A DNA stretch of 64,000 bases from Lactarius indigo (GCA_025766275.1 JAFKAC010000026.1:434001-498000), one strand, 5' to 3'; shown: positions 34,691 to 46,732, counted from the first letter of the stretch. Notes: generated by a model not told the origin, from the letters alone. Numbers and translations are program-made.

Positions 34691-37600
34691 TGTGGGATAT
34701 CCTTACAATGGCATGGGACATCTCCATAATGGTGTGGAACACCCTCCAAATATTGTAGGGTGTGCTGACAGATGATCTAGGGCATCCCCATAATGGTGTT
34801 GGATATCCCTGGAATGGTGTCGGGTGTCCCAACATATAGTGTGGGACATCCCCACAATGGTATGAGATGTTCATAAAATGATATGGGACATCTCTGTAAT
34901 GGTGTTGGATGTCCCTGTAGTAATGTGGGACATCCCCACAAATGGTGTCAGACATCACCACAGTGGTATGGGACATCCTGGAACTGGTATCAGAAATGTC
35001 CACACTGGTATCAGACATCTGTACAATAATGTAGGAGATCCACACAATTGGGTGGGACATCCTCATAATGGTGTGGCACATCCTGACAATGATATGGGAC
35101 ATTACAACAGATGGCATGGGACATCCCCACAATGACATAGGAGATAATAGGACATCAACACCATGGTGTAGGATATCTCAACAATGGTGTGGGATATTCC
35201 AATAGATGGTGTGGGACACCACTACAGTGGTATGGGATATCCTGACAATGATATGGGATATTCCTGTAATGGTACCAGATATCTCTACAATAATGTAGGA
35301 CAACCACACAATGATGTAAAACATCCCTACAATGGGGTCAGCATGTCCTACAACATTTTGAGGGTGTCCCACACCATTATCGGGATGTCCCACAGATGTC
35401 CTATGCCATTGTGGGGATGTCCCACATCATCAATGAACATGTCCAACATAATTGTAAGGATATCATACACCATTAAAGGGACATCCGACACCATTACAGG
35501 GATGTCCCATATCATTGTATAAACCTCTCATACCATTGTGGGGATGTCCCACACTATATGTCGGGACATCCGACACCATTACAGGGATGTCCCATATCAT
35601 TGTATGAACATCCCATACCATTGTGAGGATGTCCCACATGATCTGTCAGGACATCCAACACCAACAGGGGGATGTCCTACACCATTATAGGGATGTCCCA
35701 TGCCATTGTGAGGATATTCCACATCATCTATGAACATGTCCCACATAATTGTAAGGATGTCTTACACCATTACAGGGACATCCGACACCATTACAGGGAT
35801 GTCCCATATCATTGTATGAACCCCTCATACCATTGTGGGGATGTCCCACACTATATGTCGGGACATCTGACACCATTACAGGGATGTCCCATATCATTGT
35901 ATGAACCTCCCATACCATTGTGAGGATGTCCCACATGATCTTTCAGGACATCCAACACCAACAGGGGGATGTCCTACACCATTATAGGGATCTCCCATGC
36001 CATTGTAAGGATATTCCACATCATCTATGAACATGTCCCACATAATTGTAAGGATGTCCCACATCATTATAAGAATGTCCTACACCATTACAGGACATCC
36101 AACACCATTACAGAGATGTCCCATATCATTGTATGAACATCCCATACCATTGTGAGGATGTCCCACATGATCTGTCAGGACATCCAACACCAATGGGGGG
36201 ATGTCCTACACCATTATAGGGATCTCCCATGCCATTCTGAGGATATTCCACATCATCAATGAACATGTCCCATATAATTGTAAGGATGTCTTACACCATT
36301 ACAGGGACATCCAACACCATTACAGGGATGTCCCATATCATTGTATGAACATCCCATACCATTGCAGGGATGTCCCACACTATATGTCGGGACATCCAAC
36401 ACCATTCCAGGGATATCTAACACCATTATAGGGATGTCCCATGCCATTGTGAGGATATCTCACATCATCTATGAACATGTCCCACATAATTGTAAGGATG
36501 TCCCGCACCATTATGAGGATGTCCTACATCATTACAGGGACATCCGACACCATTACAGGGATGTCCCATATCATTACAGGGACATCTGACACCATTACAG
36601 GGATGTCCCATATCATTGTATGAGCCTCCCATACCATTGTGAGGATGTCCCACACGATCTGTCAGGACATCCAACACCAACAGGGGGATGTCCTACACCA
36701 TTATAGGGATCTCCCATGCCATTGTGAGGATATTCCACATCATCTATGAACATGTCCCACATAATTGTAAGGATGTCCCACACCATCATAGGAATGTCCT
36801 ACATCATTACAGGAACATCCAACACCATTACAGAGATGTCCCATATCATTGTATGAACATCTCATACCATTGTGGGGATGTCCCACACTATATGTCGGGA
36901 CATCCGACACCATTGCAGAGATATCCAACACCATTATGGGGATGTCCTACACCATTGTGAGGATCTCCCTTGGGATCTCCTACATCATTGTGGGGATGTC
37001 CCACACTATCTGTCGGGACATCCAACACCATTGTAGGGATGTCCTATCCCATTATGGGGATGTCCAACATCATCCATCAGGATATCCCACATTCTGTCAA
37101 TATGTCCTGCACATTGTAAGGACATTCAATACCATTGTAGGGATGTCCCATACTATTGTGGGGATATCCAACACCATTATGTTAATGTCTCAGTGTTCTC
37201 ATATGCATGGATGATGCTCCATTCATTTTATCGGATGTTCCTCACCATATTGGATGTTCACCATTATTATGACCACTGTATTTATACAATCGGATTTTCC
37301 ATTCTATTCCATTGCCCTCACATGCATCAATAATGCTCCATTCATTTTATTGGATGTTCCTCACCATATTGGATGTTCACCATTATTATGATCACTGTAT
37401 TCATACAATCGGAGTTTCCGTTCTATTCCATTGCCCTCACATGCATCAATAATGCTTTATTCATTTTATCGGACTTTCCTGTAATTATAAGCTTCTGATA
37501 TACTTGCACCTTGCCACACATATCTAAGTGGATTAATTCACTGTTCCCATATGCCTGATCATTGCCATATGCAATTGAATGAACTGTACATATATACTTG

Positions 37601-37787
37601 CTTAAAACTGCAATTCCAAAGTCCGCAGTGGTCCGGAGTTAGTCGGAACTCCCACCCGACGTCGGTTGGACTATCAGTTATGGGGGAATCTCCGCCGTCG
37701 GCCGGCGCCGGCTGAGTATCAAGTATTCAAGATTCTCACCGTCGGTTGGGGGTATCAATCATATAAGCCATCGCTGATCATTATGTG

Positions 37788-39094
37788 TATCGGCAGCAAC
37801 TATCTCAAACTTCCTGACAGCCTGGAGCTCAGGTTGGGCATTGGTCTTTTTCATATCCATGGGCATCAAGATACCTGCCTAGCTAGGTATTCGCCCAGCT
37901 TCATCAAAGGAGGCCGACAAATAGATGGCGAGACCATCGAAACACTTTGGGCTCCACTCAATGAGATCTCCAGAAGTACGAGGGGGATGTCAACATCGCA
38001 TCGCAGGGAGGTCATAGATGACCATATGAATGACTCAAATTGGAAGAAGCTTATTGACCTAGGCAAGTTCCCTCCTACAGATACCACATCAGTGCTTACG
38101 TGGGTTGGGTAGTCAATGCTGTGTCTAGACGCTACCGAAAGGCACTTTCGGGAGCCACAATCAGCACGGCAGCATTTGAGTCCATAAATGTATCGGCAAG
38201 TACGGAGAGTGTTGAGGCTTGGAGCGCCGAAGAGGAGTATGCACAAAGGGAGCGAGGTCATGACGTCAAAGTCATGGACATCTATGACATCAAGAGGAAA
38301 CAATGTGGGTACAATTACTCTATGATATGTTTGCCTGACATCAGGTTTCAGTCCCATTGCGTGCAGAGATACTTCTTGAATTGACACAGAAGGAGACTGA
38401 GGGCTCTAGCCATAAGGGACATGCTGTATGGCTTAGCAGTGGATTGAAGATTCAGGAGTCACAGTAGGATTCTCGGCACCTTCTCCAGTGAGACATCTGA
38501 TCATGATTTCACAAAAAACATAGGTTATCCCTTCAAGCACTGGTGAGGAAGATTGGATCCCATCCAACACCAGATCAACAGAGGGATATTACCTTGAAGC
38601 GTGCCCGACTCCAAGAAAGAGTTGACGCATTCCAAAAGCAGGCAGCTAACATTCTTCAAGACCCCCACGACAGCGGAGATGACTACTGGGACAATGCCCC
38701 AAGAAGAGAAACCTATATTGGTGTAGAATTTGATGGCACTGATGAAGGAGAAGACGATGAGGATTGCACTTCATCTGCCGAAGAACATGATCAAATGGAG
38801 TTTCCAGGAAATTGCTCTACCAATGGCAGTGTGGATGCAGAGTATATCTCGTTGCATCTTCCTTCACATCTTGGACGTGACTGGTGTGATGGAAATTCTG
38901 CCAAAGCCCTGGCGAAGGCAGAAATACATCTACGGGAGGGACAACTGAACGATTCCCTACATCACATTCGCATCTCCCTAGGCCACAAATCTTATCTGTT
39001 CAGACAGGATGTTCGTCCGGCACGTACACAAAGACTCAAAACACGCGCTTGGGCAGAAGTACATGCTGCCGAGTCAACAGTTCAGCATCATGCC
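37788..39094 (+). CDS. KDZ-2 transposase, middle part; 5' lost, interrupted at the right by gypsy-1
   Basis: Exons from 37788 to 38062, 38113-38304, 38352-38463 and 38524-39094 keep phase and match KDZ-1 block by block. They include LRLGIGLFHIHGHQD, QIDGETIETLWAPLN, DDHMNDSNWKKL, VWLSSGLKIQESQ, LHLPSHLG and HHIRISLGHKSYLFR. Intron 38063-38112 has the donor GCAAGT, a strong GC-AG intron. The 5' half (CxC2 cluster and FPATFKQ blocks) is absent: FB-3 abuts the first codons. The gene breaks off after HHA at the 5-bp duplication ATGCC and resumes at 54842. No stop codon interrupts what is left. Confidence 0.83.
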
Positions 39095-39869
39095 TGTAGC
39101 GGTATGACTTATCGCTTACAACTAGACCAAGGTGAAGGTTAGCGAACTGAACTGGGAGCACACCCAAGCCTAGCGCGGAGACAAGTCACGCGCCGAACGT
39201 ACAGGCACAGCGGAGAGTAGACACACGTGAGGACTTTATTCAAGTCCAAAGGTCAGGTGATCACGCTGTGGCACGCTGAGTGGAGAACCAAGAGGACAAG
39301 TTAATATTGGAGAAGGTAAAGGGAAGTACAAAGGATACGCACCTGAGTGGAGAACCAAGAGGACAAGTTGGTTCCACTCAGGACGCTACATGAGGGTTTA
39401 TATACTATGCTGCGGCTGAGTTCGAATTACTACGGAACCTTGTTACTAAAGGTATGTGTAATAGTAATGAGTCAGACGCTGACGCGTCATGTCTAATAAT
39501 AGCGTTATCTATTGTGCTGACTGATGCACAGTCATTAACGCTGACAGAACAATGACGTGTCCTTATCTATGAGTCACAACCCTATGACAACGTAGTCTAG
39601 AACTATCTAGAATCTTCCCTGCTTATTGTCCAATACGAAACTGCTATACTAATGAGGAAGGTGACCTAAAGGGGTAACATCCTATAAGGAAGTTACTATC
39701 CAGGGTCACGTGCTTGTGGGTGCGCATGTTGGCATCACGTGACTAACTATCTTATCATATCTAATGATAAGGACTTGGATGTTTGAGCGCAACGTTGGAG
39801 TCTCATATCTCCACCAAATAAATCCGTAAAAATACGGAAAAATAAGGCAAAAATAGAGCGTCCGTGACA
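39095..39869 (-). repeat. 3' LTR of gypsy-1
   Basis: 775 bp. The polypurine tract AAGGAGGGGGGTGA (minus strand, 39870-39883) directly abuts it. Confidence 0.92.
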
Positions 39870-39881
39870 TCACCCCCCTCC

Positions 39882-42800
39882 TTAAGGGTCGACGTCCGCG
39901 TTGGCCAATGTATCCACATGATGAGCTTGCCAAGGCAAGGACGCGTAAATGAGAGCCGCTATTTTTCTAGGCGCGCCCGGGTTTGAGGAATGGAATTCCT
40001 TAACCGCGTCAGGGGCATGCACTAGGTTTTTTGCCGGTTCCCAAGTATCCTCACCCTCACCATATCCTTTCCAACGGACGAGGTACTTAAGAGTACGACC
40101 AAAGAGTTTAGAATCTCTTATATGGTCTACTTCGTACTCTTCTTCTCCCTCGACCGTTACTGGATCGGGTGGTGGAGGCGTAAGCCCATTAACTTCGTTT
40201 CCTTTGTAAGGAGAGAGGCGATCTACATGAAATACATCATGGATCTGTAATGCAGGGGGTAGTGCAAGCTTGTAGTCGACGTCACTTATGACTTTAGTGA
40301 CTTCAAATGGGCCTAGTTGCTTAGGTCCCAATTTGGACGACTGCTGATGTATCTTTATCTGCTTAGCTTGCAACCAGACTTTATCCCCGACGTTGAAGGA
40401 GTATGGCTTAGTCCTTTGTTCAACGTCTGTCTGCATTCGCCTTTTACTTAGGCGTAGAGCCGCCTCTGCATCCTTGCGAGCTGAAACTAAGTGCTGAAGG
40501 CGCTTGTCGAGCAGTGGAATACCCGTAGGTCTACCAGCAGGAATGGTGAAGTCCGGCGTAAAGCCGTATAGTAGCTCAAAGGGTGTGTGACCCGTAGCTG
40601 AGTTGAGCCTACTATTGACTACGAATTCTGCTGTAGGAAGCAGGTCTGCCCAATCATCCTGTCTTTTGCTAATGAACATGCGCAAATATATTTCGACTTC
40701 TTGATTTTTGCGCTCTACCTGTCCATTAGCTTGAGGGTGATAGGCTGTGGTTAGACCTGCGTCTATTCCAAGTCGCTTGTATAGGGCACGCATGCTCCGC
40801 GCTGCAAACTGGGGTCCTCTATCGCTGATGACTTTGCGAGGGATCCCATGCAGGGGGAAGATTTGCTCAAAGTAGATAGATGCCACTCCATCAGCCGTAA
40901 TCTGAGAAGTCACGGGAAACAGATGAATCTGTTTGGTGTAATGATCCACGATATTTAAGATCATATCCTTTCCACGTGACATAGGCAGTGGACCGATTAG
41001 ATCGATCCCCACTATCTGCCATGGTCCCTCAGGAACTTCTTGCGGCTGAATGGTTGCTTTGGGGTGTAGATCTTTGCGATAACGTTGGCATCGATCACAT
41101 CCTTCTACATATGAGGCGATAAAGCCTGACATGCGTGGCCACCAATAATAGCGACTAACTAGCTCTATGGTTCCGTTCTTTCCGGGGTGTCCGGTGGTGA
41201 TCGAATCGTGGCAGGACTTTACCACGTCCCTGCGAAGGGCACGATCATTTGGGACATATAATTTACCCCTGTGGTAAATGAAACCATCTTCTTCTTCCCA
41301 CATTAAGACGCCATCGGTGAGAGCTTTGGGAGCGGTCTTAGATATACTTTTAAGACCCTCTATAACTTCAGCTTCTCGGATGGATGCGAGCTTAATGCAA
41401 CTCCCTAAGGAGTCTGTTTCGGGGACGAAGTGCGCTTTAGCGGCAGCTAGGAAGTGCTCAGGTTTTAATACCTGAACCTGGCGGTTGTCTTCAGAGTCTC
41501 GGACTTGGTCTCGTGAGAAGCGACTTAATGCGTCGGCCTGCATAGATTCTCCCTTCTTATAAGTGATTTTGAAGGCGAACCGACTTAAGAATAGGGCCCA
41601 TCGAGCTTGACGCCTATTTAAGTCTTTCATGGTTGCCCACCATTCCATATTCTTATGGTCGGTGATCACTTCAAAAGAGATGCCTTCGAGGAAATGTCTC
41701 CAGTCCTCTAAGGTGCGGATTAGGCCGAGCATTTCTCTGTCGTAAATCTCATAATTGCGTTCTTCCTTGCTCATAGACTGTGAGCGATACGCAATGGGGT
41801 GCCAGAGACCGTCCGGGTATTTCTGAGTCAGAATACTGCCAGTAGCAAATCCTGAAGCATCTACCTCGACTCTAGTTGGGAGGTTCGGATCGTAAACCTT
41901 AAGAATAGGTTCTTGTACGAAACGTTCCTTCAACAAGTCGAAGGCTTTCTGCTGTTCAGACTGCCAGACCCAAGGAGTGTCTTTCTTAGTAAGGTCATGA
42001 AGGGGTCGGGCAATAGCCGCGAAATCCTTAATGAACCTCCTATAGAAATTGGCGAACCCGATAAATGCTCTTACTTCTTTGAGCGTAGTCGGGGTTGGCC
42101 ACTCCTTTACTGCAGAGACCTTGCCAGGGTCCATCTGCACTTCTCCGGGGCGGATAATCATCCCAAGATACTCCATTTCTTGCTTCTCAAAATCGCACTT
42201 CTCAGGCTTGAGATAGAGGTCGTATTGTTCTAACCGTGTCAGCACTTCGCGTACTATTTTGCGATGGTGCTTAAGGTTATTACTATAGATGAGAATATCA
42301 TCCATGTATACGGCAACCTCTCCTTGTGCGATAAGATCAGCAAAGACGGCGTTCATTAAGGCTTGGAAGGTGGCGGGGCTATTAGTCATACCAAAGTACA
42401 TGACTTTTGGCTCGTATAGACCCCTATTGGTAACAATAGCACCTTTCCATTCATCGCCTTCTTTGATGCGGATGTTATGATATCCCCATCAAACGTCGAA
42501 TTTAGTGAAGTATTGAGCTCCCTTAAGCCTATTGATAATATCGGCAGCGAGTGGAAGTGGATATCGATTTTTAATAGTTATCTTATTAAGACGTCGGTAG
42601 TCTTGGACTAGACGGAGCTTGCCGTCCTTTTTCTTAATGAAAAATACAGGGGATGCCATAGGTGACTTAGATGGCACTAAATATCCCTTCCCTATATGTT
42701 CATCTAAGAATTTGTCCAATTCTACTTGCTCGCTGGGTGACATGGGGTACGTTTTGACCTTCCAATGCTTAACTGCATCTGGTTCTAGGTCTATGGCGTG

Positions 42801-43553
42801 GTCCCATGGTTGATGCTCAGGGAGTCTCTGGGATTCTTCCTCAGAGAAGACTTTTGCGAAGTCACGATAGTGCTCGGGGACCATCTCTTCGAAGGTTTTC
42901 TTAGGCTTGGAGGTTATCGCTTTCTCGGCAATCTGCTGAGAGTACGTGAAACCGGCCAAACAGAAAACTTCGTCAGAGACCGTGTCCAGCACTTTCTCCG
43001 CAAGGAGACGGCGACGTTCCATACGGTTCGCCATAATGCGCGTCACCTCTATCTCTATCTCCGGTGCGGCTATTTCAGCGCTGGAGTTGAGACGCATTGT
43101 GCCTTCCTGCCAATTTATGTGTGGGTTCCGGTGTCTAAGCCAAGGCAGTCCCAATATGACTCGTTCTGGGCCTAGTGAAGTGACCATGAAGTCGAACTTT
43201 TCTGCACTAGGACCGACTTTGAGGACGAGTGTTACTTTATGGGTGATACTGCCGGCTTCATTGAGCGTCCCGTCTATGTTATAGAGAGTAATGGGATGCT
43301 CCAGCGGAACTTGCAACATCTTGTGGCGGTCAGCGTACTTCTTGTCTAGGAACAATGATGTTGCCCCAGAGTCTACCATGGCTGCTACTTTTACAGTACG
43401 ATGACGTCCTTGTAATTCAACAGAAATATGAAAATGGGATCTGCTATCTTTTGTTTCGGGAATAATACATGAAGAAAGCGCTGCATCAGAAATCATCACT
43501 TGCGGCGCTGCTACAAATTGTGGAGCAATCGGAACACTAATACTATTGTTCAT
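39882..43553 (-). CDS. Gypsy-1 Pol with chromodomain, one in-frame TGA
   Basis: Minus strand, shown from the first in-frame Met. The frame is open back to the gag stop at 43766 in the -1 frame. Protease has MVDSGATS. Reverse transcriptase has SPVFFIKKKDGKLR and VQDYRRLN, then YFTKFDV before TGA at 42489-42491. It continues in the same frame with WGYHNIRI, FGMTNSPATFQ and YMDDILIYS. RNase H (DASGFATGS), the integrase zinc finger (HPG...H...CDRCQ) and the integrase core (GIDLIGPLP, SDRGPQF, AYHPQANGQVERKN) follow. A C-terminal chromodomain has YLVRWKGYGEGEDTWEP. Gypsy elements normally read FDVRWGY here, so CGA to TGA is likely. The stop overlaps the polypurine tract. Confidence 0.9.
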
Positions 43554-43765
43554 CTCCGAGGCAGATGTAGATGTAGAATCAGAACAGGAAGCCGAGACAT
43601 CACTACTATCAACTTTACAGGCAGAAACAGAGTGGTACGTAGGAATTACAGATTGGTCCGAGTCCGAAACGAGGCGAGATCGTAGGCATATCTTACAACT
43701 ACATGAAGCCGAGTCAACCGTATCTGTTTTACAGGGGGAGTCCGCAGCTATGACTACCCCTGGAT

Positions 43766-44992
43766 CTAAAAAGCCACCTTAAGAGCGTTGATTTGCTCTT
43801 GTTGGGCTGTGAGCGCCGCCAATAACTTTGCCACGTCTGCCTGGGACGTATTGGCTTTGGGCGGTGCGGGAATACTTGATTGGGTGGTGGAAGCCGCCGA
43901 CTGACTGGAAGAAGGTTGGGAGGGGGTCTCCTCACTACTGGCCGCAGCTTTCGCTTTGGCGGGTTTCCCCATGAATTTGAGCATGCAGACGGGTGCCCTA
44001 TGTCCGACCTTTTGACAATGGTGGCACACGTCGCGTTCGTGATTTCCATCCTTCTTTGAGTGGTCCTTAGAACCACACCCGTAACACTTGCCTTGCATGT
44101 GTTTTTGATAGTCTTGCCGGGTCTTTCCGCCGGATGCGGGCTTGCTCGTGCCGGATCCCTGCTGACGTGATGCGTCAACTTGCATTGCGTCTGGATCGGA
44201 CGGCTTGCCTGCAGGCAAGATCGACTGGCTGGACGAACCGCCCTTCTTCTCCGAGTCCCTCTGTCTCAGTCGCTGATCCAGCAATTGTGAGACTTGCTTG
44301 AGGTCGTCGAAGTCGACGTGGGCCTTGTCCGTCAAGGCTAAGGCGTCTTTTACGCGGTCCGAGAGACCGTCGTAGAAGCGGGTGCGGAGGTCTGCTTTCG
44401 ACCATCCAGTCTGTCCAGAGTACTGTTCGAACACGGATCGGTACTCTGCAACCGATCCGCGGCCCTGTTTTGTCTTCTTCAGCTGCTCCCTCGCTGTCTC
44501 TGTAGTGTCGAGGGGCGAGAACCGTCGGTTAAACTCTTTGACGAATTCGTCCCAAGAGCTACCGAACGGAATGTTGTTTGACTGAAGTTGTTCGAGGTAG
44601 GGGAGAGCCCATGACTTGGCTTCCCCTTCCATAAGGTTAAGAACCGCCATAATCCAGCGGTCTTCTGCCCGGAAGTACATGCCCTGGGTCGGGTCCCAGG
44701 TGTTCATAGCGTCCTGCTGTGAGCCTGCCCAATTATGGAAGGCTGCAAGGAAGTGACGGGCATCTGTAGAGTTGCCTTTCCCATCCCATGCTTTGGGACG
44801 GGCCACTACTTCCTTGTGTTTGGTGCTGGGCTTGGCCGCGGTTGCTGAAACCTGTGCGGTCAAATCCGTGACCTTTTGTGTAAGTATGCCGACTACTTGG
44901 CCTAAATCGCTTATTAGGCGCAGGCAGTCGTTGAGAGTTGGGGGCGGAGCAGGAGCTGTGGGGGTAGGTGGAGCGGCGGCGGCGGCGGACAT
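43766..44992 (-). CDS. Gypsy-1 Gag (408 aa from first Met)
   Basis: Contains a retrotransposon Gag capsid region (GEAKSWALPYLEQLQ, FNRRFSPLDTTETARE, GRGSVAEYRSVFEQYSGQTG) and two Cys clusters. One is degenerate (CYGCGSKDH) and one is a proper CCHC (CHHCQKVGHRAPVC). The frame stays open well upstream of this Met through an acidic, Lys-rich segment (to about 45290) without another ATG, so the true start is uncertain. It ends CTTTTTAG. Slipping one base back on TTT at that stop places the ribosome in the open Pol frame. Confidence 0.88.
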   Translation of the reverse strand: MSAAAAAPPTPTAPAPPPTLNDCLRLISDLGQVVGILTQKVTDLTAQVSATAAKPSTKHKEVVARPKAWDGKGNSTDARHFLAAFHNWAGSQQDAMNTWDPTQGMYFRAEDRWIMAVLNLMEGEAKSWALPYLEQLQSNNIPFGSSWDEFVKEFNRRFSPLDTTETAREQLKKTKQGRGSVAEYRSVFEQYSGQTGWSKADLRTRFYDGLSDRVKDALALTDKAHVDFDDLKQVSQLLDQRLRQRDSEKKGGSSSQSILPAGKPSDPDAMQVDASRQQGSGTSKPASGGKTRQDYQKHMQGKCYGCGSKDHSKKDGNHERDVCHHCQKVGHRAPVCMLKFMGKPAKAKAAASSEETPSQPSSSQSAASTTQSSIPAPPKANTSQADVAKLLAALTAQQEQINALKVAF

Positions 44993-45179
44993 CTTGTCTA
45001 ACTCGTCTTGTCTCTTTCTTTCCTCGTACTTTTTGATCGACTCCCGTCTGTCTTCGATGAGGCGAAGCTGTTCGTCTTCGTCGAAGTCGTCCCAGTTGTC
45101 GAAGTTCTTGATCCACTCTTTTTCTTCTTTAGAGAGGATCGTTTTGTACTTGGACGTTACTCCGGTGGGATACTGAGCT

Positions 45180-45797
45180 TGAGCTTGCGCTGCTCTCTGT
45201 TTCCCTTTGGGAGCTATCGTGGGAGTGGACGGATGGGGGAGGAGAAAGTTCGGGGACTAGTGCTGCCGCGAAGGCGATCAGCTGAGGGACGGTGAAAGGG
45301 GTGCCTGCAACAAGGCCAAATGCTCCGTGGAGTTCTAGAAGGGCGAAACGGAAATCTCTATCGTAGTAGATAGCGTGGACGTATGCTTCCGCGTCGTTCT
45401 GTGGTTCCCTTTCTAGAGAGAAGATATAATGTACTTCTTCACCAGCAAAAACTTCTTGTTGGTGAATGACGGGGGGTGCTTGGGGGTCGTCAACGAGTGT
45501 CTCGTTGGAGGAGGAATGCGCCGAGTGGTAAGAGTGCTCCGAAGCTACTGTCGGAGTTGGAGATGCAAATCGGGGTGAAGGGATTGGATCGGTGGACGAT
45601 CGATCTGCTCCCTGAACGTGTAGCGATGCCGAAGCAGAGGCTGAGTTTGGAGTGAAGTATGAACGTGGGGGTGACGGGGGCGCTGGGACAGGAAGTACTG
45701 TTTCCTGTCTTCTCTGGAAGATACGTCGAAGACGCTGACGAACGTTCGCAAATATGCGAGGCAGTTTGAAAAAAAGGGGGTGGTATAATATGACGAC
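45180..45797 (-). CDS. Gypsy-1 Gag N-terminal segment in another frame, no ATG
   Basis: On the minus strand a protein-like frame (FKLPRIFANVRQRLRRIF..., later VHYIFSLEREPQND, YVHAIYYDRDFRFALLELHG) runs from about 45797 to 45180. It is in a different frame from the 44992 Met frame and has no ATG. It may be joined to Gag by an intron or frameshift between about 45290 and 45180. The composition looks like real coding sequence, but I could not prove the junction. Confidence 0.45.
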
Positions 45798-45942
45798 GTG
45801 TTACGACGACCGCGAAGCGCTAAGTCGAAGATGATTGGAGAGTCCGATCAAGCAAGACCAATACACAGTGGTGTTTCACACTGCGCGAGGCTGTGGCGAT
45901 AACGGAACACTCAGGAATGGGGTAGGGAAGTGTGTAGAGCCA

Positions 45943-45984
45943 CAAGGCTGTCTGCCTCAGTCTTCTCGACCTGTTGGCTGCCTC
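45943..45984 (-). other. 42-bp leader motif shared with copia
   Basis: Minus-strand sequence GAGGCAGCCAACAGGTCGAG and onward matches copia leader 8797-8838, sense to sense, with five transitions in 42 bases. Confidence 0.65.
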
Positions 45985-46323
45985 TCACGCCGAAGCGCTC
46001 TCAAACTTTTCTGTTTACTTCGCGTACAGCTGTCGCAGGCTAGGCCTGGCAGGCTTCTCTTCCACTTGCAGCTTATCTGGCGTGGTGACCAGTTCTGCAA
46101 GCAGTACCCAAACGTTCTACTGATGACCAGATAGAACGCCTATAGGCAAGCACAATCTATGCCGACTTTACGGACAATAGAGTTGTACCAAGATAGCGCA
46201 GATTCTGCGTACGAAGGTCCACAGGCAAAGAATGAGGTGGATAACACAAGGGACTTGTGGTCGTCAACCACCTAGAAAGGAAAGTAGAATACGCCGGTAA
46301 GAATAAAGGGGCGTGTGAAAAGG

Positions 46324-46333
46324 AACTTGTCCT
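46324..46333 (-). other. Self-primer binding site of gypsy-1
   Basis: On the minus strand AGGACAAGTT lies two bases after the LTR end (46336). It is the exact complement of AACTTGTCCT within the LTR (46601-46610, minus strand). That LTR segment begins about 35 bases downstream of TATATAA (46639-46645, minus strand), where transcription should start. This is the arrangement of Tf1-type self-priming. Confidence 0.7.
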
Positions 46334-46335
46334 AA

Positions 46336-46732
46336 TGTAGCGGTATGACTTATCGCTTACAACTAGACCAAGGTGAAGGTTAGCGAACTGAACTGGGAGC
46401 ACACCCAAGCCTAGCGCGGAGACAAGTCACGCGCCGAACGTACAGGCACAGCGGAGAGTAGACACACGTGAGGACTTTATTCAAGTCCAAAGGTCAGGTG
46501 ATCACGCTGTGGCACGCTGAGTGGAGAACCAAGAGGACAAGTTAATATTGGAGAAGGTAAAGGGAAGTACAAAGGATACGCACCTGAGTGGAGAACCAAG
46601 AGGACAAGTTGGTTCCACTCAGGACGCTACATGAGGGTTTATATACTATGCTGCGGCTGAGTTCGAATTACTACGGAACCTTGTTACTAAAGGTATGTGT
46701 AATAGTAATGAGTCAGACGCTGACGCGTCATG
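46336..46732 (-). repeat. 5' LTR of gypsy-1, inner part
   Basis: 397 bp identical by eye to 39095-39491. Interrupted at TCATG by gypsy-2. The rest of the LTR is 54459-54836. Confidence 0.92.

Larger units (their letters stand above)
32244..37787. mobile_element. Giant palindromic foldback element FB-3, about 5.5 kb
   Basis: The outer arms are reverse complements about the point 35015.5: 32249-33830 pairs with 36201-37782 without any indel that shifts the offset. The ends are AGCCAATGATCAGCG (left) and the complement of CACATAATGATCAGCG (right), the same asymmetric pair as FB-1. Internal to them lie CAACCGACGGTGAGAATCTT and CGGCGCCGGCCGACGG, akin to the FB-1 terminus. The interior is a repeat field of GGGACATCC and GGATGTCCC words. 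No transposase or plausible gene is present. No target duplication is visible, because both flanks are already rearranged (truncated FB-2 left, truncated KDZ-2 right). Confidence 0.8.

Noticed and set aside
32817..37214. Many 60-220-codon frames in FB-3
   Set aside because: By-products of GGGACATCC-type repeats; each appears twice because of the palindrome.
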